The notes under the pieces: generated by a model
What the model saw: only the letters and a program-made list of their open reading frames with translations
The model's database searches: none
Told to the model about the DNA's origin: nothing
Position numbers and translations under genes: made by a program
Origin: Hetaerina americana
Lineage: Eukaryota > Arthropoda > Insecta > Odonata > Calopterygidae
Assembly (NCBI GenBank): GCA_022747635.1
Contig: JAKTNV010000007.1
Span: forward strand, 3,793,905 to 3,857,904
Direction of reading: 5' to 3'
Length of the DNA stretch: 64,000 bases
Shown: one piece after another, positions 54,186 through 63,200 of the stretch
Layout: every line of letters starts with the position of its first letter
Position numbering within the stretch: the stretch's first letter is position 1

Positions 54186-56591
54186 ATGTCATCACTCCCT
54201 CCCCGGATTACGACCTTGACGTGGTGGAAGGGCTTGGGCGTTCCGATGACCCCTAGAGCTGTGCTGGCGGGAGTAATAATAATTGCTCCTGGTAGGGTCA
54301 CCCAGATAGGTCGAAGGTTAGGAGCCAGACCAAAGGTAGTCCACGCAGCGTCTGTTCCTCAGTGAGGCGGCTGCAATGGCGTCTGACCCCAGTGGGGCGG
54401 CCAATAAGTGATGGTGTCACGTTAAAAACACTATTGAGGAAGGCGACGGGAAACCACCTCCATTATCATTCCCAAGATGTAAATGATGGACAATAGAGAT
54501 ATTTTGAGTCCTGGCAACCACGGGGCTCGGCCCAATCGGCCGTGTGTCGTGCCCGGCAGCGGGGGAGGCAAGGCTTCCGCGGTTGTCATCCCACGAAACC
54601 CTTGCAAGGGAAAACCGGCAGCAGCAGGACAGAAGACGCAGGAGAAGAAGACCAAATTAGTTAGAACAGGAAGGTGGAATGTTAGGACAATGATGAGGAC
54701 AGGAAAATTGGAGAATGTTAAGCGAGAGATGGAAAGGGGAAATATCGATATTTTAGGTCTATGCGAGGGGAGATGGAAAGATAGCGGGGATTACTGGAGT
54801 GATAAGTATAGAATAATATACAGCGGTGGGGACGAGAGCCAACGAGGGATTGCCATAGTATTAAATGAAGAGGTAGGAAAAAGCGTAGTCAACATAGAGC
54901 AGGTAATGGATAGCTTATTGCTAGTAGAGAAAAAAGCAGAACTGACGAACATGGTTATTATTCAGGTATACATGCCACCAAGCAGCCATACAGAGAAAGA
55001 GGTCGATGGGCCGAGGAAGATACGATCAGTTAGAAGACATAATCGCGTGTGTTTCGGCAGGGAAACATTTGATAGTGATGGGGGATTGGAATGCGACGGT
55101 AGGCGAAGGAAGGGATGGTGATGAGGTGGGCGACTACGGATTCGGCACGGGGAATGACCGCGGGGAGAAAGCAGTTGAGTTCCGCAGGAGACAGGGGTTA
55201 GTCATCACCAACACTTGGTTTAGGCACCAAAAAAGACGCAGGTATACATGAAAAATGCCTGGTGACTCACCAAGGTATCAGCTATATTATATTCTGGTTG
55301 GACACAGGTTTAGGAACAGTGGGATAAATTCACCCAGCTTCCCGGGAGCAGATGCGGACTCTGACCGCAATTTAGTTGTTATGAAATGTAGCGTACGTTT
55401 CAAAAAGATTAGGGTTAGAAAATGGAATGCTAAAGCATTAAATGGTTTGAAACGGAAGGAGTACAAACAGGCGGTAGAGGAAATCATGGAAGATGGTAAA
55501 GAGAAATGGGAAAGTATCAAGAAAAGATTATCGAAAGCCGCAGAAGACTCTATTTTGCCCGTTGACGCAAAAAGGACTAGGAACATCATGGATCACGGAT
55601 GAGATGATTACAGAGATGGATGAGCGGAAAAAATGGAAGAATGTACACACGGAGATAAACAAAATGAAGTACAAAGTTAAAACAATAAATTGAGGAGGGC
55701 AATAAATAAAGCAAAAGAAGCATGGTGGAAGACGCAGTGCGAGGATATGGAAAGTAGAGGAAGATAGCTTAGGCCCAGGCATACTCGACGATGAGATAGA
55801 TAGGGCATTAAGGGAGATGAAACTAAATAAGGCCGTGGGGGTAGATAACATTCCTGCGGAACTAATGAAATGTTTAAGAAAACGTGGGAGGAAAAGGCTA
55901 TATGGGCATATTCGTAATATCTATGAGGAAGAAATCTTGCCGGACAAATTTGTGAGGTCAGTTTTAGTTCCTATTCCGAAAAAGGTAAAGACTACGTCAT
56001 GTTAGCATTCACGGACGATAAATTTGATATCCCACGCAGCTAAAGTTGTTCTCAGGATCATTAACAAAAGGTTAGAGAGTAGGGCAAATGATTACTTAGG
56101 GGATGATCAGTTTGGATTTAGGAAGGGGAGAGGTACGCGTGATGAGATTATTAATCGAGAGGAATATAGAACACAACCAGGAGGTATTTGCCTGTTTCGT
56201 AGATTTCGAAAAAGCGTTTGATAGATTGAATTGGGAAAAACCAATGAGTATTCTGCAGAAAATACGATTAGATTGGAGGGAAAGGAGGCTAATCCGCAAC
56301 CTGTACATGTCTCAGACTGCTCAGGTGCGGGTGGGGAACGGGGAGTCCGGATGGGCAGTGTTAGGAAGAGGCGTAAGGGAGGTTTGCCCATTGTCACCGT
56401 TGCTGTTCAACCTGTATGCAGAGGAAATGATTAAAGAGGCATGGGAAGAACTGGAGGTAGAAATGAAAGTGGGCGGGTAATTCTTAAAATTAGTTAGGTT
56501 TGCTGATGACCAAGCTTTAGTTTGTCAGTCAGCCAAGGGGCTGCAAGCATTGCTGAGTGAATTGGAAATTCAGTGCGTCAGGTATGGGATG
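54186..56591 (+). pseudogene. RTE-like retrotransposon, copy D, interrupted by an LTR element
   Basis: Starts at the family 5' motif (CCTCCCCGGATTACGACCTT). The endonuclease reads RWNVRTMMRTGKLENVKREM, GNIDILGLCEGRWKDSGDYW, IQVYMPPSSH, VMGDWNATVGEGRDGDEVGD and DSDRNLVVMKCS. The RT reads LNKAVGVDNIPAELMKCL (about 55,822), DDQFGFRKGRGTRDE (about 56,103), MSQTAQVRVGNGESGWAVLG (about 56,307) and RFADDQALVCQSAKGLQALL (about 56,497). Multiple frame changes make it inactive. It stops exactly at the LTR boundary after RYGM, the peptide that continues RINI in copy B. Confidence 0.85.
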
Positions 56592-57314
56592 TGTGACGTT
56601 GTGCTTGGCGCAGCGTCACTTGCCCAGTTCGAATACGCGCGCCCCTCTCGCGAGCCGTAGAACGGCGGGGCGCTATTTGTGGGCGCCGACAATGTATGTA
56701 AGAAAAAAAGAGGAGCGGAGCGCGCCGCGCGCGGAGAGTGTCGGCCAACACGTGGTAAGGAGAGTTCGTTGTGAGATGTCCGAGAGAGAAGGTCGTGTGC
56801 TATCATCGTCGAGTCACCGACAGCCTGCGAACACCGGGGGTGCGCGTGCCAGCAACCGACCTCGCCGTGTGGGCCCCCCGCAGGCCCCGACCGGAACATC
56901 GGGACCCAGCAGTCGACAGCGAGGCGGCCATCTTCGGCTGCCGCCGAGCGGCCACCCAACATCGTGGCCCAGCAGGCGTCGGCACCGCGCGTCATGTTTG
57001 CTTGGGAGCGCCCACACCTTTTCTTGTGATAATAAATAGTTCTTATGAAGTTTACTCGTCGGAGTCCATTTTTATGCGCCTCCTTGCGTCCCTCGTGATT
57101 TCAGCTGAAGAGCCGCTGCCCACCCCGGGGCACATCAAAGGTGAGCGAGCCCTCCCCTGGGACGAGGAGTGTGATGGGCCAGGTGACAGCCAGCGGCGTG
57201 ACTCTGCGGCTAGCCATGCGGCTAGCCTGGCGCCCTCAAAACAAGTAGAGTCACGGCCTCCCTTGTCTCGCGGTATCGGGGAAAATTTATCTATAAATTA
57301 AATACCGCGTCACA
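56592..57314 (+). mobile_element. 5' LTR of a Ty3/gypsy retrotransposon
   Basis: The segment starts TGTGACG and ends CGTCACA, the TG...CA inverted ends expected of an LTR. It stands exactly between interrupted RTE sequence and a tRNA primer-binding site two bases downstream. The length is 723 bp. An AATAAA at 57,031-57,036 is a plausible polyadenylation signal. The last flanking bases GGGATG would supply the 4-6 bp target duplication; the partner lies beyond the window. The 3' LTR is not included, so LTR identity and age cannot be judged. Confidence 0.88.
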
Positions 57315-57316
57315 AA

Positions 57317-57334
57317 TGGCGCCCAACGTGGGGC
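57317..57334 (+). promoter_or_regulatory. primer-binding site, tRNA-Lys(CUU)
   Basis: TGGCGCCCAACGTGGGGC is the exact complement of the 3' end of tRNA-Lys(CUU) with its CCA. It lies two bases after the LTR end, where minus-strand DNA synthesis of an LTR element is primed. Confidence 0.9.
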
Positions 57335-58114
57335 AGCCTTTCTATTGTTGTGCGAGAAAAGTGACAATTATATTTCGAGAGTGCGCATGAGGCGCGAGTG
57401 TAAAATGGCGTCGCGTCGGCCTTGACGAGGCAACAATGGTGTGAAGGAGAGCGAGCGGAGTGATACCGGCATGGTGTGCAAAGCGTGTGTGTGAGCGGGA
57501 ACGATGCGTGATTAACATCGCGCGAGCGCCAGTTATTACGTACAGCTCTTTCGCGAGCGGTATACAATTTTTCTATTTGATTTATAAATTAGTCCTTTTT
57601 TTCTTTCGCTATACATTTACATGAAATAAAAAAATTTAAAATTCTTTGTGAGGGAAGCAGTAAATAAGAGATTATAATTTCTACTCAATCTTTTGTACTT
57701 GAATGTGGTTTGTGCGGTTGCTTTGAGTGGTTGCTTGGCGTTGAGGGTGGGATGAAAGCTGTGAACATTCCCGAGGCGACTTGTTTCCAGTTAAGTTGCG
57801 GAGGGACGATCGGTTTCTAAGATTAACTACTATTAATGGCGTGAGGGAAGCTCCGTGCGTGGCCACGTATCCCCAGAGTGGCAGAGGATCCTTTGAAAAG
57901 AGGAAGCGGAGTATGTAATTTTTGAATTTTGAGGTTAGGTTATGCTTTTAATATAGAATTCTGATTTATTCTACCCTATTTGTTATAATAACTGTAGAAT
58001 AGGGAGATAGCTTTAGATTAGGATTAAATATTTGCAGTAAGCGTATTTTAGGTTAGGTGGGGCAAATCCTTTAATTATTCAATAGGTTAAGAATTTTCTT
58101 CTTCCTAATTTACA
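57335..58114 (+). other. 5' leader of the LTR retrotransposon
   Basis: Untranslated region of about 780 bases between the primer-binding site and the Gag start. It probably holds the packaging and dimerisation signals, but none can be pointed to. It becomes AT-rich toward the Gag start. Confidence 0.6.
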
Positions 58115-60265
58115 ATGGAGGGTGACACTGGATTTTTGGCGAGATATCAGAGAGATATGAGGGCACTGCTACGGCATTCAGCGGTAAAGGCAGAATTTGA
58201 AATAATTAAGCAAATGAGTGAAGAAGAGGTGGAAAATGAGTTGTCAAGTAAAGGACACTCCTTGGTAGGGCCACTCTTAGTACGCAAAGAGCGATTATTG
58301 CGGGCTAAGCTTCTTTTGGCACAACCACGGTTAGGGACACCATGGTCAAAAGAATTGGACGAGGATGTGCAGCCTGACGATGTAATCCTCTCAGGAGCTC
58401 TACACGCCTTAAACTGGGACGAAGACCTAGAGGCAGGGCGGAAAACGAAAGGAGCATGCAGTAAGGGGCATAAAAAGAAGCACATCGAGACGGAGAAAGT
58501 TGCCGCAAGCAACGGAGAAATTAATGAGGAACTGAACCCCATTCGGACCATTACAGCAAACGCAGCGGGAGGCCCTCAGCCCAAACTGCCGCTGATGGAC
58601 TCATATGATTTTCCGCCGCTGGGGGAAAGGAAAGAAGCGTCAGATTTGACCAGAGAAAAGGAAAAACTGCGCATTCTGCCTTCGGAAGCGAAATTAAATC
58701 AGAAAGAGATACCAGTACAGAGCGACCGCAACTCTGAGGAAATAAAGGAGTTGCGGAGTCAATTGCAACAGCAGAACGAGATGATCAACAACCTAACGGA
58801 TGGACTTAGCCGAATTTTACAAAAATTGGGCAGTGAGAAGAACGATAAGGAAGTGAACTTGAGAAAGGGTTCCAGGAAAAAGTATCGGAGGGAAATAACA
58901 TCCACTTCGTCATCTTCTTCAGAGTCGGAGGTAACGAGCGGGTCGTTATCTACTGACAGCAGTGATGACTCGGACGATGCATCAGGGGACGATGGACATA
59001 GACAGAGCATCAGCTCTGAGTTAGGAAGGGCCAGTGCTCCGAGAAAATTGGCATCTAAATCTAAGAGACATCGTACGAGCTCGTCACGCTCAGCTGAGAT
59101 CTCGCAAAGATGCATAAAGGCGTTCCAGAGTTGGAAGCTTGAATTTCGAGGAGACGGCAATTCAAAGGCAAGAGAGTACCTCCAGAAGTTGGGAAACATC
59201 AGAGCCAGCACTAATGCCTCGGATAGCGATATCTTGAAGGTTTTGCCGTTTACTCTTCAAGATACCGCTTACAACTGGTATGCGGCCACGGAGGAGTACA
59301 TCAAAGACTGGAATGACTTTGAACGACGATTTAAACAGAGATTCGTCGAAGAGTGGGACGAAGAGCAAGTGATGAGGGAAATTACCAATAGAACCCAAGG
59401 GAGGAAGGAGAGAATAGTAGAATTTATAGGCAACTTACAACATCTTTCTAAATATTTGAAGAAACCGTTGTCAGAGAGGAAACTGCTCAAGGTCGCATTG
59501 AGCAATATACTTCCAGAATATCGAAATGAGGTAAAGGATCGACGCCTTGAGACGTTGGATGAACTGATGGATTGTGGTCAGAAGTATGAAAGAAGAATGG
59601 CAATCAATGCTCGTTATCATGATCCTATGCCAGCTAGCGAGTCGCTAATCACGACTGGCGCTTATGTGAGGAAAGGAGAAGAGCAAGGATCAAGAAAACC
59701 AGCGAAAGTAGGGGCCCTGGGGAGCAATGTGGAGGAAATGAATAAGAAGACCAGCATTGTTAACGAACTTCAACACAATGAGGTCAAGAAAAAGTCCATC
59801 ACGGATGGGGGAGGGAGAATACCGCCCACTATGGGGAAAAATGGCGAGCCGTCCTCTCCGAGAGAGGTCACGCCCAGCTCCTCTGGGGCAGGTTACAATG
59901 GCCGATGGGACAACCGGGCCATAACGAGACCTACGTTGTCTAGGCCTTCACAGGCGAGAGACCAGGGACCGGGCTTTGACGGAGCTTGTTATTCCTGCGG
60001 AGAGTCGGGACATAGGGCAAATGTGTGCCCGAGAGTCCAGTGTTTCAGCTGTGGCGCAAGAGGGCATATCGGTGTCAATTGCCCCAGTCGACAGGGTAGG
60101 ACACGAGAAAAGTGCCAACTTTGCGGCAAGGTCGGCTTATTGGCAATTAATTGCCCTAATTGCAAACATCTGTTTACTCGGCAGGAAAACGGACAAGCGG
60201 GGAGTCGCCTAGCCCAAGCGGCTTCCCCGCAAACCAATCCGTCGAACACAAACCGGCTGAATTAG
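58115..60265 (+). CDS. gag: Gag polyprotein of Ty3/gypsy element (716 aa)
   Basis: Structural protein that assembles the virus-like particle and packages RNA. The start is ACAATGG at 58,115, the first Met of the long frame. Residues about 205-240 form a coiled coil (SEEIKELRSQLQQQNEMINN). About 263-300 is Ser/Asp-rich, a likely disordered acidic tract. About 326-480 is a retrotransposon Gag/capsid domain (AFQSWKLEFRGDGNSKAREY, TAYNWYAATEEYIKDWNDFE, LPEYRNEV). Three zinc-knuckle positions follow: CYSCGESGHRANVC at 625 and CFSCGARGHIGVNC at 643 are complete, while CQLCGKVGLLAINC at 667 has Leu in place of the His. The frame is intact. Pol overlaps its 3' end in the -1 phase. Confidence 0.92.
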   Translation: MEGDTGFLARYQRDMRALLRHSAVKAEFEIIKQMSEEEVENELSSKGHSLVGPLLVRKERLLRAKLLLAQPRLGTPWSKELDEDVQPDDVILSGALHALNWDEDLEAGRKTKGACSKGHKKKHIETEKVAASNGEINEELNPIRTITANAAGGPQPKLPLMDSYDFPPLGERKEASDLTREKEKLRILPSEAKLNQKEIPVQSDRNSEEIKELRSQLQQQNEMINNLTDGLSRILQKLGSEKNDKEVNLRKGSRKKYRREITSTSSSSSESEVTSGSLSTDSSDDSDDASGDDGHRQSISSELGRASAPRKLASKSKRHRTSSSRSAEISQRCIKAFQSWKLEFRGDGNSKAREYLQKLGNIRASTNASDSDILKVLPFTLQDTAYNWYAATEEYIKDWNDFERRFKQRFVEEWDEEQVMREITNRTQGRKERIVEFIGNLQHLSKYLKKPLSERKLLKVALSNILPEYRNEVKDRRLETLDELMDCGQKYERRMAINARYHDPMPASESLITTGAYVRKGEEQGSRKPAKVGALGSNVEEMNKKTSIVNELQHNEVKKKSITDGGGRIPPTMGKNGEPSSPREVTPSSSGAGYNGRWDNRAITRPTLSRPSQARDQGPGFDGACYSCGESGHRANVCPRVQCFSCGARGHIGVNCPSRQGRTREKCQLCGKVGLLAINCPNCKHLFTRQENGQAGSRLAQAASPQTNPSNTNRLN

Positions 60266-63200
60266 ATTTAGATAATCATAGGAATAAGTCGATTAGGTTA
60301 GGAAATGGTGATTCGATTTTGGAAAAGCCGAGTTGGACAGCCAAATTCTGCGAACCAAATTCGATCAAGGGAGATGTAAATAGTGGAATAAAGGATTGTA
60401 TAGGGAAAGGAAGGGAGATAAACTCAGATGGGCCAGATGAAACATCTGCTCCTGGGTCGAGTTGGACAGCCAACATCCACCACCCATCTGAGGCGTTGGC
60501 AAAGATCAAGGATGAAGAAATCTACAGATCGAGGTGGACAGCCAACCTCTATCTATCTGGCCAATGCAATGGAGCTATCAGGAAAAGCTCTCCAGCTGAG
60601 CAGTCGAGACGGACGGCCGACCTCCACTGCAAAGCTGATATTTGCTGTCCAGCCGTTGATTTCGCCGAGCCGAGCGGGTCAGCCCGTCTCCGCCCATCAA
60701 ATCAACCGCATATGGGGCAGAAGGCGCATTGGTCGACGGAGTCAGCTCCGCTCTGCCAATCCGTTAGGTCGGAAAAAAGCGAAAGGGTCAAGTCCTTGGT
60801 AGGATCGAACAGGCCAGCCTGTCTCCAGCCACCAAAGCAAGCAGAGAGTGAGAGAATGAGTGAGAGGCCTCAGAGCATCTCGTCGGTGCCACAAAGCCCG
60901 CCGAGACATGCGTGGAATGTAGATTCTGCCCAGTCGCTTCACGCGGGCCGGAAATCAGAACAGGACAGCGATTATGAGAAATTGCCTCAAGTACTGTTCA
61001 CTCTGGATCGGTTGTGTACCAACAAAGGGACGGGCAGGAATGAGTCGAGTGAGAGTGTGACATACCCTGTAACCATTGAGGACAAACCTGATAGGCTGTG
61101 TCCGGTTCAGGGAGGGGGAGTCGGCGTGGAGTCCACGCCTAGAGTGAGTTTAGCGAGTGTGACAGCAGAGAATAGAGACCAAGTCTCAGTCTTGATCGGG
61201 GGAAAAGAGTACATTGCGCTCTATGACCCCGGGGCTCAAGTGACCATAGTAGGTCCCGAGGTGGTGAAAAGGTATAAGTCAAGATTGAAGGGGTCAATGA
61301 CTCAAGTGACGATGCCAATGACGCCCATACCAGCTAAGACTTTGGGATACCTAGATGTGACGATTACCATCGATGAAAAAACGGAGAAGATGCAATGGAA
61401 AGCCGCTGATTTCCTGTCTTCTCATCAAGTGATCGTAGGAGCGGATTTGAAAAACCTCTTTTCAATTGATACGATGTCCGCGGAGAAGTGTTGGAGAGCA
61501 AAAAAGGGCCCGTGGCACCCATTTTGGAAGAAAGGGGCAAGAAATAAACCACACATTTTCGCAGAATGCGCTGGTCTATCAGTCCTAGAGAGTTATCAAA
61601 GCGTAAGGCTCAGCGCACTACTGAGCGAATTTAATAGAGAGGATGTGAAACAGGGTGAGAAAAAAAACATGGAATGTGGAGGCATCACTACGCTCACTGA
61701 TGACCAGAGAAGAAGACTGAACAAGGTAATAGAGCAAGCGATCACAGAGGGCCCGAAGTTAATGCTGCTGACAGAACACCATATTGACGTTCAAGGAGCA
61801 GAACCAATAAAACATCGGCCGAGACGAATGTCTCCTAGAATGATGGAAGTAGCTCAACAGGAACTTCAGAGGATGTTAGACGAGGGAGTAGTGGAAAGGT
61901 CGGCCTCAGCTTGGAGCAGTGCGCCAGTCATTGTCAAGAAAGCAGATGGTAGCGCGAGATTCTGTATCGATTACAGAGACCTTAATAAGGTTACAAAGAA
62001 GGATGCGTACCCTCTGCCTAATATGGATTCAATCCTTGACAAGCTGAGGAAGGCCAAGTATATATCGAAAATCGATCTCCGTTGGGCCTACAACCAGATT
62101 CCTATGGAGGAATCGTCTAAGAAGTACACAGCCTTTGCTATTCCTGGCTCAGGTCTGTTCCAGTTCCGACGAATGCCATTCGGTTTGACGAACGCACCAG
62201 CAACGTTCCAACGACTAATTGATTCGTTGTTCGGGCCAGAATTCGAACCAATAATGTTCGGATATCTGGACGACATAATCATAGTCACCGAATTATTCGA
62301 TGAACATTTGAAATGGGTCGAAATTGTGTTGAGAAAACTGGACCAGGCAGGGCTAGTAATCAATAAGGAGAAGAGCGAGTTTTGTTGTACCAGGGCTGCA
62401 TATCTTGGATATCTGGTAGACGCAGAGGGACTTAGACCAGATCCGGAAAAGATAGCTCCAGTCGTGAATTATCCAGCACCATCTAACCTCAAACAACTAA
62501 GACGATTTCTTGGTATGATTGGATGGTACGCTCGGTTCATAAAGGACGATTCGGAAATCAAGCTTCCATTGGTCAAGTTATTGCACAAAGGTCAAGAGTG
62601 GGAATGGACAGAGGAACAGCAGAAAGCGTTTGAGACATACAAAAGGGCCATTACAGAAGCCCCGGTCTTGGCAAGGCCGGACTTCTCTAAACCCTTCATC
62701 GTACAAACTGATGCGAGTAGTGAAGCAATTGGAGGTGTTCTTTCTCAAGTGAATGAGGACGGAGAACATCCAATCGTTTATGTCAGCCGAGTTCTCACAT
62801 CAGCTGAGAAAAACTATACGACGACAGAGAGAGAGTTGTTAGCTATTCTATGGGCCATAAAAAAACTAAGGCCTTATTTAGAGGGCTACAAGTTCCTCGT
62901 GATCACAGACCACTCCGCACTCCAATTCCTGCGAAATCTCAAGGAACCTACGGGTAGGCTCGCGAGATGGGCGCTGGAGTTGCAGCAGTGGGACTTCGAG
63001 GTGGTGCATCGTCGAGGTAAAATCCATGATTTGCCTGATGCACTATCTCGTATGTACGAGCAACTTTCTGGCGAAGAGAAGATCGCTGAAATTACGGAAG
63101 TAAAGGATGAGGACTACCAACGCAGAGTCGAGGAAGTCAGCAAATATCCGGAGAGGTATAAAAATTGGAAGGTCGAAGCGGGCCACTTGTATCGTTACAA

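Noticed and set aside
56557..57039. 160-aa plus-strand open frame across the LTR start
   Set aside because: It spans the RTE/LTR junction and has no domain; the GC-rich LTR keeps several phases open by chance.
60428..60802. 124-aa plus-strand open frame between gag and protease
   Set aside because: It is a shadow of the open Pol phase across the repeat-bearing linker; the Pol phase is continuous to the window end, this one is not.
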